The position numbers were made by a program, and so were the translations under genes. From Oxyruncus cristatus (lineage: Eukaryota > Chordata > Aves > Passeriformes > Cotingidae): a stretch of DNA of 64,000 nt. Below are positions 1-13,000 of the stretch, one piece after another (the first letter of the stretch is position 1; every line of letters begins with the position of its first letter). A model generated the notes under the pieces. It made no database searches. It saw only the letters and a list, made by a program, of their open reading frames with translations, and was not told where the DNA came from. The stretch lies in assembly GCA_013399855.1 (NCBI GenBank), contig VXAY01003767.1, positions 433,657 to 497,656 on the forward strand, written 5' to 3'.

Positions 1-897
1 AATTTCTAAGTAGCCAAGCTGAGAGCTCCTTGATATTTGGAAGGAGATGAGGAATTTTCTTTCAACTGACAAGGCAGTTCTTGTGACTTCTACACATTCA
101 ACGTGTCGCCTTGCCAGTTCAAGAGCTCTTCCACAGATACTCCTTGTGGACTGCTTCTCCCAGCACAGCCTGGATGGCCAGAAATCCTCTGGGAAAGGAC
201 AATACTTTTAAGCTTCCTTGAACATATGGGAAGGGAATCTGGCAAATAAAAATATTCATTTGTATTCATGTTCTATGAGTTATGGGTAGTGCTTCTATAC
301 AAGAAAAGTATGCTTTGTTTTTAGAAAACAGTTTCGCTTGTGGGCACTAAACCACACTATAAGAAGGCAGCGCAGGGTCACCTTGACCCAGTGCTGCTGC
401 ATACAGTCATCGGATACTAAACCCCTCTGTCAACAGTCCTGTTTTGTATTGCTGAACACCAGGGGTTTACACTCAGAACATCTCTATTTTGTACAAAAGA
501 TTGTCTTCTTTCAGGAAAGAAACATGTCTTTGATGCTGAGAGCTGTCTAGTAAGGCTTACAGAGTGACAGTGTCCCACAGATTGATTGGCAGAGCAGTGC
601 TATGGCTATGAGTAGAAGGATTCACTCAAGGTTTAAAACATATCAGAATTACGCAACAGTCACCTCTCCATCGGCTGCTGCTCTCTCAGCTAGGATAACA
701 GTGACTGGGATAGTAGTGTCACGTGCAATGCACAGCACACGTAGCTTTCAACCAGTATCATCCAGAGAGCCTGGCACTCCAATTACGGTGAAGTCCTATT
801 GAATGAGAGGCTGACTCCATGCAATCCTCCTTTGTAGCTATTTCTTCATGCTTTCTATGGTTCAGAGGCCTAATGGTCTCTCCCTGCGTTCCTAAAG
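1..897. other. Non-coding sequence, no gene seen
   Basis: Ordinary mixed-composition vertebrate sequence. The longest reading frames are 66-77 codons, with no recognisable domain and no splice-flanked exon pattern. The right part (about 760-897) lies just downstream of the degraded LTR, read on the minus strand, and may be its diverged 3' portion, but I cannot align it convincingly. Confidence 0.6.
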
Positions 898-1231
898 CTC
901 TGTGCCCAACACCTCTGGCTCTACCCCGGCACATGGAGCAACTCCTCCCCCTGCTTTTTCCCTGACTTTGGTGTCTACAGGACTGTTTCATTCATATATT
1001 CTCACTCCTCTGTTCTCTGGCTGTGCAGCAACTTTTATCCCCTACCTTATTATGTTATCCCAAAGGCACCACCACCATCACTGATGGGCTCACCCTTGGC
1101 CAGAGGTGGGTCTGTCCTGGAGCTGACAGACATTGGCTCTGTTAGATCTGAGGGAAGCTTCTCGCATTTTCTCACAGAAGCCACCTCTGAGGCCCTCCTC
1201 TATCAAAGTTTTGCCACACAAACCAAATATG
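898..1231 (-). mobile_element. ERV LTR fragment, minus strand (ERVL-like avian family)
   Basis: Read on the minus strand, this matches the plus-strand LTR at 55803 almost continuously. Shared blocks are a start like TTTGGTTTGTGTGGCAAAAC, then GAGGTGGCTTCT, CCAGAAG/CGAGAAG followed by TTCCCT, GGCCAAGG-TGAGCCCATCA, GATGGTGGT, CTCTGGGATAA-like, AGAGGAGTGAGAATA and CAGTCCTGTAGACACC. This layout is that of a common songbird LTR, probably of ERVL type. It carries many substitutions and seems to lack the 3' part. No retroviral gene lies beside it, so it is a solo or truncated LTR. The left boundary is uncertain by more than 50 bases. Confidence 0.8.
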
Positions 1232-3020
1232 CTTTTGTCTTACAGTTCTCAGCATTTATAGTTCCATACTTCTGCAGTTAAAGTTGAAATTTGGTGGAAA
1301 GCTAGGCAGGGGAATACAAAGCTGATATTGCAATGAATAAGGGGAGAATGAAAATTTCAATTATGTAGCTTCTGGTATTCAACAATGACAAAGGCTGCAT
1401 CTACAAATGACCATATCATAGAAATGTTTAACATGTTTTATTGAAAAAGCAGGTTTTTTGCTCTGAGTATATAGCTACACCACGTGTTAATAACTATATC
1501 TCTCTGTGTGAACTTTTTTCTAAACAAAAAGTGATACATAAAGTTTCATTATGGTATAAAAGAGAAATCTTTAATTGGGAAGACAGAGACACAAATTTTT
1601 CACTGCTTCAGTTCCCTCATTAACACCCCTGAAAATGGTGTCTAGATGAAATGAATGTACACCACAAAATAATGATAAGATGTGACAGTATTTTTTCAAA
1701 GTCTGCTTCTATTTTCAGTAAAATGCAACTCCTCAGTAGCTTTCAGTGGAATCTGTGATTCCACTCCACCTAAATCAAAGATGCATTTTCCATATTTGCT
1801 AGTTCCATTGAAAAACTTCTTTCATCCACACACATTTAACCTTGTTCATGAATCTTAGATACTGGAATGGCAATTTTCTTGTACACCAGACAGAACTTAA
1901 ATCATATAATTGCACCTCTTTAGTCACAAAGATCAGTTCAAATAATACAGTATATGCTATTAATACAATTTTTAAAAAGAAATTATAATTGGAAAAAGTT
2001 ATTGTTAGTACTTAATGAAAAATATTTGTGCATTTTCAGTTATAAAAATACAGTGTTCTTTATGTGGATAAATTTTTAAGAGTCAATTCATATGAAACAT
2101 ATATATATGTATATAATTGCAACACATTCTCAGTTTTACAGAGCGCTCTTAAGATAACTCCGGTGTTCATCTCTCAGACTGCATACACACCCAGTTACTC
2201 TGGGAGCAGAGTAACTCAGAGCTCAGAATGGCCACATGTAAGAGAGTGTACATACCTTCACCTCTGATAATAGTCTGCTGTATCATGACCATTTTATACA
2301 ACACTATAGTACCAAACAATCTCTTATGACTAGCACCTACTGAATTCTGGCCATCACATCTTAGTGAAAAAATGTCCATTGTGCTGTGTTTCACGTTAAG
2401 CTATCAGTTGCCTCTAGAAAAACTATTTCCAATTCCTTCTGTAGGTCTCATAGGCAGCTCATTATAGAACAGATTCTCTTGTCTAACAAGCTGATTAATG
2501 AAAGAAGCCTTTTTCTCTTTTTTCTCTCTAATTTTCTTTCTTTACCCTTCTCATGGTAGACACTGAAATGAATTCTGTCGTTCCCATCAGGAGCCACTGC
2601 ACAGGTAATATTCAGACAAGTCTTTGGAAGTCCACCTACACAATCAGTTTCTTGTCAGAACATTGCTGAATCTCACATATTCTCTTATTCACTCTTTGTC
2701 TTCCCACATCCAACTTCATAATGACTAATTTCCAGTGCACAGCCAAAATATTTTTAACAACTCTAATCTTTATCAGCAACTTCAATTTACAACTTTATAG
2801 TATTTGGAGCTGTTTACAGTCAGAATAGTAGGGGACTCTGACCTCTGAATAAATAAAATATAGTGGTCTCACTTTTTCATGAGTTGACACAAAAAATATA
2901 ATTTTTGCAAGTGCAAATATTGCAGGAATATATTCACAGATACGTGCATTTATAAAAAAAACTTTGGGCTTACTAGTAAGCTACTTTATAGGTATGTATA
3001 TTTTACATCCACCGGGACAC
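1232..3020. other. AT-rich non-coding sequence
   Basis: Unique-looking AT-rich DNA with a short (AT)n patch near 2100. No coding exon, RNA gene or recognisable mobile element was found. Frames are short and show no conserved domain. Confidence 0.55.
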
Positions 3021-3241
3021 GGAATCATAGAATCATTAAGGTTGGAAAAGACCTCCAAGATCATCGAGTCCAACCTTTGAACAAACACCACCTTGTCAAC
3101 TAAACCATGGCACTAAGTGCCATGTTCAGTCATTTCTTGAACACTTCCAGTGATGGTGACTCCACCACCTCCCTGGGTAGCCCATTCCAATGCTTAACCA
3201 CCCCTTCCGTTAAGAAATTCTTCCTCGTACCCAACCTGAAC
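3021..3241 (-). mobile_element. CR1 LINE 3' fragment, minus strand
   Basis: The left edge reads GGAATCATAGAATCATTAAGG. This is the reverse complement of the CR1 3' end, which closes with AATGATTCTATGATTC-like octamers. It continues with GTTGGAAAAGACCTCCAAGA and TCATCGAGTCCAACC, then the reverse complement of the ORF2 tail region (CCACCACCTCCCTGGGTAGC, AAGAAATTCTTCCTC). Only the last ~220 bases of the LINE are present, as expected for a 5'-truncated CR1 insertion. Similarity stops near 3241. No coding potential is left. Confidence 0.95.
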
Positions 3242-6200
3242 ACAGGCTGGGCACACACAGCCAGCTATGTCAGGGTCAGGCTCTGATAGCTGATCAGAGG
3301 AAAGTCATTGGGCTCCACTTTACAGTAACTACTCCAAAAATTTACTCGGCTTCCTAGAGGGATTTTACCGCCACTACTTAGCCACTGTGGATCAAATGCC
3401 AGCCATATCCAAATAAAGTGGTTTAAAGTGGTCTGGAACTATGCTATGCTACACTGTAACCACAGTACAGGCTGGAGCATGGACACCCACTTCATTAGCT
3501 ATCTGAAACCATGCAAGATGCTGCAACTTGAAAGAATCTCTTTATATATCCCCATATATTTTTACCAGAATGATGGTAGATTTGTCCCTACGTACTGATT
3601 AATGTTAATTTCATGTAAAACACACAGAAAAATTAGGACCTTGGGCCAAAAATAGCATAGTAATGTTGTATTTCTGGAATTTCAGGAAACTTCAGAAAAT
3701 TTCATGTCTTGCTTCCTGTTCCAAACTAAACAACCCCAGTATATTTGATGTGTCTTTGCACATCACATTTCTCAGAGCTCTGCCCATTCTCACCTGCTGA
3801 ATGGTAAAAAGCACTCCAGCTAAGGCATTGTCAAGGCTTCCGAGAACAGAGGATTTTTCACTTCAGGGAGGTGTTTTCCCTTCTCTGCAAGAGTGTCATG
3901 CAGACTGGGGATCTAGATTGCCATCCAGTGTAACGTCCCCGTCTTTTTCTGAAGAGCAGATTCCTATCATGTTGCTCCCTTTCTTGCATCATTGAGGGAT
4001 GGCTTAAGTCTTCAGTGGCTGTCAGGGGAACGTGGGGCAGGAGATGCTGATGCTACAGCAGTACCTTGCCTTCTCAGCATAAACATTCAGGTTATTAATC
4101 CTACCATAAGCACATTAATCTTAAGTGCAGTCATGTTAGAATAAGTCCTCATTTTCCACTACCAGAGCACAACAGCTATCCATTATGGTTGAAGCACATA
4201 CATTATTCTTGTCTGTTTATTTTCAGTTCAACATGTAAAACTACCTTATTCAAAGCGAAACTCTTACCTAGGATAAAAATAGCACCTGTAATAACACCTA
4301 TGATGACAATAAGATCCTTAGATCGTATTCACTGTTCTATTCACATGGAGAAATAGAACTGAAATTTAAAATAAGTTGTTTTGGAAAAATATTAGGAATT
4401 CAAGAGAACTGAATAGCTTTGGTGTTTAACAACTGGTTTGTAAACTTAGGGAACAAAGTTCTCTGCATACTTTTATTATAGACTGCTTCAATACTGAATA
4501 TCTTTATTCAAAATACATTGCTCTCAGTCACCCCTGTGAAAATTTTAGTCTGATATAATACCATTTATACTAATTATAAGCATAAAAAACACAGCTTCAG
4601 TGAACACAAGAAGAATTATTTTGGCAATATACAGAGTGACATCGTAAAGAAAAATATTTCAGTAAACATAAAGACACAAAGCAGAAGACCACAATTTAAG
4701 AAATATTATTTTTAGACAAGTTGACATAACCCATCATTCATCATTAGAAAGCTGCGAGTTGCAGAACTTTCAATTTCAAGATTAATTTTTCATTCATTGC
4801 TGCAAGTGAATGCAAAGTGAATGCACCTGGCCATATGCTGCAGGTTCGTAATCGCTGGCAAAAGCAAGTGTCTGTCAAGCTCTATTACCAGTACCTCCCT
4901 TTTCACTGAGAAAGTAATTGTCAGCAAGCATTGTATTTTAATCACTCCGGGGAAAATTTCTCAGGAATTCCGTCCCTTAGCCTCAGGACATCCTGGTGGC
5001 AGCTCACATGTTTGATTGGAACGATCTGTACTTGGTATTCTCAATGAGCTCTGTAAATGGAAAATGCTTGGTACACAAGGTCATTCCAAGCCTGGATCTG
5101 GACACTAGTCTGTCTAGCCCAGTAACTCTGAAGGTGGCTATGACACACCATAAACAAAACAACAAAACAAACAAAGAAAAAAACACCCAACCCCCCAATA
5201 ACAATAACAACAAAAGACAAATATTTAGGACTGGAATATTACAGAAAAAGAAAAAATATGCCAAAAGAGTATTAAAAAATCTGGATTCACAGCATCTGCC
5301 TAGCCTTTGAAGGAGGAAACTAACCCTTATAACAGGACCATGAAAGTCTTTTAAGTTGCTAGTGGGGAGATTTCCTGCTAAGTGAGGCTTAGATACAACA
5401 CAGCAACAGTTCTATCCAGAAAAACAAACCACAGTTAAATTACTCTTCCTTTACTGTACAGTCACAGAAAATATGAAGGGTTCACTTGTTCAATCAATAT
5501 ATGCCCTGGGTATTTTCAAACTCTAAAATCATTGTTCCAGTTTGAAGTAATAAAATTCCACAGGAATGCACACAATGGATTTGCTAATGAATAAACCAAC
5601 ACTAAGAATAAAACATACAAAATGAGAGACAAAATGGCATTTATAATTCCATTCTGTGTCCAGGAATTAAGAATTCAAATTACTATAAATTTTTAATATA
5701 CAGACTTGTCAAGGGAAAAAACAATAGACATAAAAAGGAGCAAGGAAATATTCTGATTTTTTAAAAAAAAAATTGTGTGCGTAAATATACCTAATGAAAA
5801 ATTCTATACATTAATATATCTCTGGAATTTCAATAGGAATTTTTAATGCTTACTTCTGAACATGTAGTTATTTAAATATGTATATAATTTTGACAAACAG
5901 GCAGAAAGACTGGAGATCATCAGCAATATCCACAGATGTCCAGACACAAAAGTAACAGCATGTTGCCTTTGTAGCCATGCCAGGTAGCTGGAAGTGACCC
6001 TGAATAGATAATATCAGCAGAGGAATTAGAACTGCTCTGTGTGAAACTACAGTTCATCATTTAGAAATGTCAAAATAACCTTTTCACATATAAAAATGGG
6101 AAGAAATTAATTACTTATTTCCATATAAGAAACAAAGATTACATAAAATTGACCTATTTTCATGAAAAATTAATTAAATAATCATATAAATATAAATTAC

Positions 6201-8329
6201 GATTAGAAATACAAAAATGCAATACTACACAATCACTGTTGCATTTTGAAGTTGTAATGTGATCGTGTCCTCATTTTTTTCTTTTATATTATATCAAAAT
6301 TTATATTAAAGCATTAGGATTTTTAAATCTTTTTTACTCTTACCTCATTTGAACCTCTCTTTCCTTGGACTGCAGATGTTGCAAAAACTTTGCCTAAAAC
6401 CACCTCCTGATTGTTGTACTTTAACATCACGTCAGTGCATTTTGGTTTGATAGTTACTTGTGGTATAGCTATTATAATTGACAACAAAAACGATTTGACA
6501 TTATTTATTCTTCCTTATATATAATTATAGCAGCAAAAAACATTACAGAATAACATGACTGGTAATTTTACTTTGATTGAAATGCTATGGGACAAATCAT
6601 GTCTTAGATATGCAATCACAGGTTTTCACATCACCAAATGACACATATTCATACCCAAGGTAGAGTCTTTCTATTGTTTTTACAATAACGTCAAGCTTTT
6701 TCATGAAGTCTTAAAAAAAACCCATGAATACAGTCATGTTTTAAACAGTAAACTAAAATTCTTATGAATATCTTTCTTTTTCATGTGTAAGAACATCTCT
6801 CACCTTCAGAATTTTGAATAACAGATTCTGTTCTCATTTTCCAGTGTATTGCTCATGTATTTGTCTGATACTCTTAAAAAAGCTGGAATTTAGGTGTGTT
6901 AGTTTGGAACAGGAAGCTTAACACAGTTTTAATACAACTGCACAAGGAAGTGCAGAAGTGCTAGAACTGCATCTCTCACTTCTGTTTTTTGGTTTGGGGT
7001 TGTTTGTTGGTTTAGTGTTTTTTTATGATGGTAACAGCAAGCTGAAAATAGGCCTGTATTCTCTAAGGAGATATCTCTGTAAGTGTAAAAGTAACAGCTG
7101 ACTGCTATTTTAACCTCTTTATTTTTTCCCTTCGGTGGCACAGAGAGTTTCAGTTTATATTTCCAGAATCCTTAGAGTTTGACTCTGTCCTTTCTGAAGT
7201 ACAAATGGACAGTATAGTTTACACAGTAAAAATTTGCTAGATTATTTTTCTAAATTGATTTTGCATTCCTACCTCTCTTCTTGAAATCTCTAGTATTTGA
7301 GTTAATATTATTCAACTTTTTTCTACTCATTTTTACTTCAAAAACATCAGGAATGTCATGTTAGCTTTTAACTAGCTTATACAAAGGACTTTATTTGTCT
7401 CAGCAAAATGAATCATCTAGTTTCCTACTTCCTTTAAAAGAGAAAGAAATAAGAACTTCAAAATCAAATTCCTTCTCTAAGATTTCTCTAAGTCTCTAAG
7501 ACTAACTCAATAAGTGGCAATGAAAAAAAAAATGCAAAACTTTTCCCAGAAATTTAAATTTCTGATGTTCTTTTCCAAAGGATGAAATGAAAGAAAGAAT
7601 TATCTCATTTCACAATTGATTGTAACAGTACAGGGTCAACCTTAGTGCTCTTTCCTGTTCCCTTTTGAGATCTAGTATATGTCTTAAGAAAAGGGAAACA
7701 AATAGCACACATTTATTGAGATGGGACCCTGCTGAGTATACTCAGACAGGTTTTCTGCTTTGTTGCTGTCATGGGAGAGTGGAAGGCTTAGACAAGGTTT
7801 TAAAAAGCAAAGCTTCGCTGGTGAGTCTCAAGGTGCAGGAAGGACTCCCTTGCTTTCTAAAGTCCTTCTCAGGGAAGGGTTTAGGTGTGGACTGTGTTAA
7901 TGGTTTAAATTTAAAGGAATTATAGAGGTATTAAACTACTTTGTCCCACAGATTTTAATGATGACAAAATGAGACTATTTATATAAAGTGAATATTGTTT
8001 TATACAAATGATCAGACAAAAAACATTAATCAGAACTATTTACAACTATTTACTATTTTACTGAGTGGTAAACTCACAATCTCACTCTCACTTCTGCAAA
8101 TTACATATTTCAAGAATTTTAAACTCTACAGTTTTCACTAAACAAAATACAATGAAAATTTCTCCACTAAAAATTAAAATAGTATCCCTATAATATTTAA
8201 CTCTATTTTTTATGCTTTTACTACCAATACAGTAAATATTCTTTATAATGAGTCAGTGTGTTTTGTCTGAGAACTTCTCTCAGCTATCTCAAAATCCTCA
8301 TGGCATTGCCCACATTCTTCACCAAGTAA
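3242..8329. other. AT-rich non-coding sequence
   Basis: About 5 kb of AT-rich DNA. It holds an A/C-rich simple stretch at about 5150-5220 and scattered A or T runs. A slightly GC-richer stretch at about 7650-7925 carries an 86-codon plus-strand frame; it could be a worn LTR piece but has no clear family signature. No gene is supported. Confidence 0.5.
5152..5220. repeat. A/C-rich simple repeat (AAAC/AAC-type)
   Basis: Imperfect runs of AAAC, AAAAC and AAC units, including CAATAACAATAACAAC. The low-complexity frames across it on both strands are translation artefacts. Confidence 0.8.
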
Positions 8330-8435
8330 TGTCGTGAGTTTACTCTGGCCTAATTTTTTTCCAAACATTTTACACAATTGCTATGAGATGAGAGAAGTTT
8401 TATACAGACAAAAGACACTTGACAAGGGGTATAAT

Positions 8436-8448
8436 ATTAAATTTATTA
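8436..8448 (-). promoter_or_regulatory. LTR polyadenylation signal (AATAAA, minus strand)
   Basis: The plus-strand TTTATT within AAATTTATTACT gives AATAAA on the minus strand. It sits at the position equivalent to the AATAAA near 43430 in the related LTR, which supports reading both LTRs on the minus strand with U5 on the left. Confidence 0.55.
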
Positions 8449-8682
8449 CTAGCAGGATAAAAACTAAAGAATAATATATATATAACAATTCTAACTAGGT
8501 AAAATTATGAAGAAATTTTTATTTATTTACAAAATTATCCCTCCCCCCTGTATCAGTCCAGGAGGAGAAAAGTCTTTTCTTTACTTTCAGGGTTTACAGT
8601 TCCTCTAAATCCAATTTGCAGCACTTGAAAGTTTTCTTCTATTATCTCTAGGGCGACAGCTCCGATCGGCCGTAGCTGGAAA

Positions 8683-8705
8683 TCTCTCTCTCTCTCTCTC
8701 TCTCT
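8683..8705. repeat. (TC)n microsatellite inside the LTR
   Basis: A perfect or near-perfect CT dinucleotide run of about 23 bases within the 8330-9547 LTR. It yields the artefactual RERERER peptide on the minus strand. Confidence 0.9.
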
Positions 8706-9429
8706 GCTGCACGTCGACCTCAGGACTGTCCCTGCTCCTCCCTGCCGGGCCAGGACCGGAGGCTGGGGGGTACTCGGGCCCTGTGAGGTCCTCCATGGAC
8801 TGCAAGGGGACAACTTGCTGCACCAGGGTCTTCACCACTGTTACAGGGGATAATGGCATCGAGTCCAGCCCCTGTTTCTTATGGGGTCCCTTCTCACAGG
8901 AGACAGCTTTGGATGAGCTTCTCCAGTGTGAGTCTACCCTCGGACAACAGTTCTTCCATAATCTGCTGTTCCTTAGGGTCACAAATGAATTACACCAGCA
9001 TAAATCCCTCACTGGGATCACATGTCCTACCCGGGACACTTGCTCCAGCATAGGTTTCTCTCTCCAAGGGCCACAGGTCTCCAGCCAGACTCATCTTAAG
9101 CCTCCCACAGAGTTACAGCTTCCTCATGCACTCCTCTGCTCTGGCACAGGCTCTTTCATGAACCGCAGGAGGGTTTCTCTCTGCTCCAGCACAGGCTCCC
9201 TTCATGAGCAGCAAGAGGGTTTCCTCACTCCAAGTAATCTTCCACAGGTTGCAGGGATTTTAGTTTTTAAGTCTTTTCCCCTGCTGGAGGGAGAGAGGGG
9301 GCCCCCCCAGGCCCCTCCTCCCCCCCTCCTGCTACACTGACCTTGGAGGCTACATTGCTATCTCTTGTTCTCCTCCGGTCTCCTCCAGGCTGGAATTTCT
9401 TCTGCGCAATTCATCTTCTCTTCTGTTTT

Positions 9430-9475
9430 CTTAAATATGGCATTTGCAGAGGCGTTCCTAAAACTTGTGATTGGC
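9430..9475 (-). promoter_or_regulatory. Putative LTR U3 promoter (CCAAT + TATA-like)
   Basis: On the minus strand, an AGCCAATCAC CCAAT box (plus-strand ATTGG at 9470-9474) is followed about 35 bases downstream by CCATATTTAAG, a TATA-like element (plus-strand 9431-9440). This order fits a retroviral U3 core promoter and gives the LTR orientation. Activity is unknown. Confidence 0.5.
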
Positions 9476-9559
9476 TTTGCTCCGGAAATCTACTTGGAAT
9501 TAACTATTTTTCCAACCCCAGGGTAGGGGGGCTGGTAAATCCATGGAAAACATAAACAT

Positions 9560-10080
9560 TAAAACAATAAAAACATTAAAAATCTACTAGTAGAGTATTA
9601 CATAGCATAAAGTAGTATAGTGCAATCTAACAAAGCATTATTGAAGCAGTTATATTCAAGGTACAAAAAGAAATAATTATTAAATAGAGATTGATGTAAC
9701 TCACCCATACCAACACTCATGGGTAGATGTCTTTCTCTCAGCCTCAAGGAGTATCCGTGGAGGTGTCCCTAGCCAAGGGAGGAATCTCCACACACACACC
9801 CCAAGAAGGGTTATGTCAGAAGAACCTGACTGCATGAGAGGGGACTGGACTTTTCATAGTATAAAGTGGTTGACAGCTGGTCACACCTTTACAGGCCAGC
9901 TATCAGCTTATATGTCAAATCAGACTTCAAAAAGCAGGGTGTGTATTCAAAGGTTGATGAACCAGGATGGTTTTAGCATAATTAACACCAAGACAACACC
10001 CAGGCTGTGGCTGTTGATCTTGCATGATAGCTTGATAGCTTGATTGGATCTTGAGTCTGGTCAGACTGGGACTATCCTGC
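9560..10080 (-). mobile_element. Possible second ERV LTR or LTR fragment, minus strand
   Basis: A block of different composition abuts the preceding LTR. Read on the minus strand it has a TATA-like ACTTTATACTATG, then a GTGTGTGTGTGGAGATTCCTC segment, CTCCACGGATACTCCTTGAG, GCTGAGAGAAAGACATCTAC and GGGTGAGTTACA, then an AT-rich tail. The order resembles R-U5 sequences of avian retroviral LTRs as I remember them. I have no second copy in the window to align it with. A short tandem (GATAGCTT)2 lies near 10025. Boundaries are approximate. Confidence 0.4.
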
Positions 10081-13000
10081 CACCCATTGCTTTGTGAATC
10101 ACTCTAACTTGTTTTTATAACCATTCTTGAGCCAGTGTTTATGTGAAACTATATGAAAAACCATTAGGATCTTTATGCAGAGAAAAAATGCAAGACATCA
10201 TTGCACATATAAAGGTAGATTTGGAGGGGGAAGGAGGTTTCCCTTGCCTATATGTATCTTGACGTTTATATTCCATACTACCAGCCAGGCATTTAGTTGT
10301 ATAATACTTCTATAATCCTTCATTTTCAGCTTTCCTGAATATGAATGCTATATTGAATAGTTCAGCATCATCAATAAGTTGTGTCACATAGCTCTTCGTT
10401 TTTTTCCCAGATCTTTTAAGCATATGTATCATTCTCCAGTAAATGTGGGTTGATAGATATAGGCTGATGGCTCAGGAAATGTCTAGAAAATTTGCTAAAC
10501 TATATCACACAGATCCAGGAAAAAATGAGGGTTAATCCATTCTATTTGTCCAGCGTGACATGACTCTATACTGTATGTTTTTATAGTATGTGTGAAGGTT
10601 GATATTTTTGAATGATTCTCGGCCTATGAAGAAAGAATATATACCATTTGAATTGCCTAAGGTATTTTTGAACTTATTATTGTCTGATGTTCTGCAGATT
10701 AATTATAAAATAAATATCTTGGCTTGCAGATAAATAATAAAAAATATAAAGGTTTATGTTTTAAACAATGTTCTATAACATAAAAGTCATCAGAAAAGGA
10801 ATGAGAAAGAGTCTAGACTCGTCTGATTTCTAGGTCACATTGTGAAATGAGATGGAAGGAAATCTTTTTCTGCCTTTCCCTGTTTAAGTATGTCCACAGA
10901 AACCTGACTAAAATCTATGATTTCTGGCTGATAAATTCTTTTTTTTTGTTTCAGCAACTTACTTTTTCTTATTTCTGCGATAATGAGCATCACAGAGCAG
11001 TTGAACATAGGAGAGTGAATAAACCATGCAAGTCTTCTCTTTTTACAGGCTGAACAGCTTCAGTAAAGGAAGCACCAGTATTTCAAGTCGTCAACAATCA
11101 ACATGAGTCAGTTACTGTTTGTTTCTCCCATTTTCCTGCTTACAAAGGAAAGTAAATCGTAGAATAAAGGAATGATCTAAAACCAAGACCTTTTCCTGTT
11201 TACCAGGAGGACGTATCAAAAAATGAGTGACAATATTAGTAGATATTTAGATCTCTGGATGGGTAAGCAATGGGTTATTTCAGTGCAGGTGTGACTTAAT
11301 TGTTTTACAGAGAGCTGCATCCAGCTCCTGGCACAAAGGTATGCCTCTCTCAGGGAAAGTGACGGAAGCTATTTTGCAGTATTCAACTTGGTTTGAGGGT
11401 ATGAAAATTCAACTTTCTACTTAATAGCTCATTAGCTACTTAGTTAAAATAATCCAGTTGGACAAAGATATATTTTTAAGTTGATCAACTGGCAAATTGT
11501 GGCTGAAATGGATTACAGAACAGCTCATCTGGTAGACTAGACTGCCTGGATATCTCCAGTGAGAAGATTTCACCCCTATACCCCTCCACCCATGCAGAGG
11601 ACCCGTGAACACTTCCTTACAGACTGTGTAGGTTGTTATAGGTCACCATACAGAAGTATTCCACCACAAAATCTATACATATCTTTTCCTTGTGGCATTT
11701 TAATGAAACTTTTCACTATTTTTTTGTTATTTTTTGACTATTGCTCACCCAAATCTCCACTGAAATAGATTAAGGCATTTTCTGTAGAAAAATCAGCAAG
11801 ACTTACTGGAATTACTGTTCTAGTTTAACTTTGACCAAAGAGAACAAACAGCTGGCCCAGTGATGTCCTTCATTGTCAGAAGCAGTATAAATTATTTCCT
11901 GTAAAAGTTTTTCCAACCCAAAGAATGTTTTTTAGCTAAATTTTCATATTGAAAATAGATTTTTCAACTGTGATTTTTCGACCATGATTTTTCAAGATTA
12001 TGTTTTGAAACAGATGTATAAGGGAACAGATCCCTTTCTTACCTCCTAAAACATTGCTCATGTCAGCACAGGAATGATTGTTGATACTTACATACTTACT
12101 GTATACTGAGTGTCATTATTGGCACATGTCAACATCTGCAAGAATTTCAAATTCTTGAATTTAAACATATTGGAAGAAGATAAATAAAAAGGATTTCACT
12201 TTTTAAATAAAAATGACAGAAAACAGAACTCTACTAAGCCTGTTTATAACCTATGCAAGCTTCCTACTTTATTGAATTAGTCAACAGATATTTTCTAATT
12301 CTCATTTTTGTTCACAGAATTTCTCCCTCCAGCCACATACGGCTGTAAGATTTATCATCTTTTAAATCACCCAGAGGTATGCAGCATCACTCCCTAAGTC
12401 CCTGTCCTATGGAATCATCTTGGTTATGGCACAAGAGAACAACAGGATGCTGTGGATGGCGAGCAATGGAAACTATGTGTGACCACTACAGGGAACCATC
12501 CATCTACTTCCCAGAGCTGAGTCTTTTATTCCCTAGACAGTAATACTACTGTGGGGATTGACCGCTGTTCAACTATAAAAGCCAACTTTGCAGAGTCCCA
12601 GTGATTCCTGGTAGATGAGAGAAGATGCAGTGGCTGAAAAGTGCAGGTGTCCTGAAGCATTCACACAGGCCAAGTTCAACTTACAGCTTTTGAGAGGATC
12701 AGCTTGCAGAATGGAGTTCTTTTCCAATGGATTTATCAGATACAAATACTTTTTCAAAGTGAATTGGCTGGCCATTTTTTGTCCCATCATTTCAGTTGTT
12801 AACCTAGAGAAAATGTCAAGAAGATTGTGGATCTTGAGAGACTTTTTATTTGAATGTGTCATAGGTGTAAGGGAACTATGTTGGTAAAGCTCTGAGACAG
12901 TACCAGGAATATTGGCCTGAGAAGATGAACTACAATTTTCTTATATCTTATACTTTTATTATTTGCAAAACCATGCCAATTATTAATTTTCTTGAGCTGC

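Larger units (their letters stand above)
8330..9547 (-). mobile_element. ERV LTR, minus strand (same family as 43312-44714)
   Basis: This block is collinear with the better-preserved LTR at 43312-44714. Shared landmarks are a left edge TGTCGTGAGTTTA (against TGTCATGGTTTCA), CAGACAAAA, a TTTATT (minus-strand AATAAA) near 8440, CAGTCCAG-GGAGAAA near 8555, GACCTTGG followed by a CATTG-TATCTCTTG block near 9340, an inverted CCAAT box near 9470 and a right edge resembling GGCT-AAA-CCATG. At about 1.2 kb it would be a full LTR. The ends have decayed and I find no clear target duplication, so it is older than the 43 kb copy. It contains a (TC)n tract and a C-rich run. The 148- and 185-codon frames inside it are not genes. 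Confidence 0.8.

Noticed and set aside
5004..5264. Leucine/phenylalanine-rich minus-strand frame resembling a membrane protein
   Set aside because: The hydrophobic run is the translation of an A/C-rich simple repeat read in reverse.
8605..9340. 148-codon minus and 185-codon plus frames near 8.6-9.3 kb
   Set aside because: They lie inside the LTR, overlap on both strands, and include a (TC)n-derived RERERER stretch. GC-rich LTR sequence has fewer chance stops.
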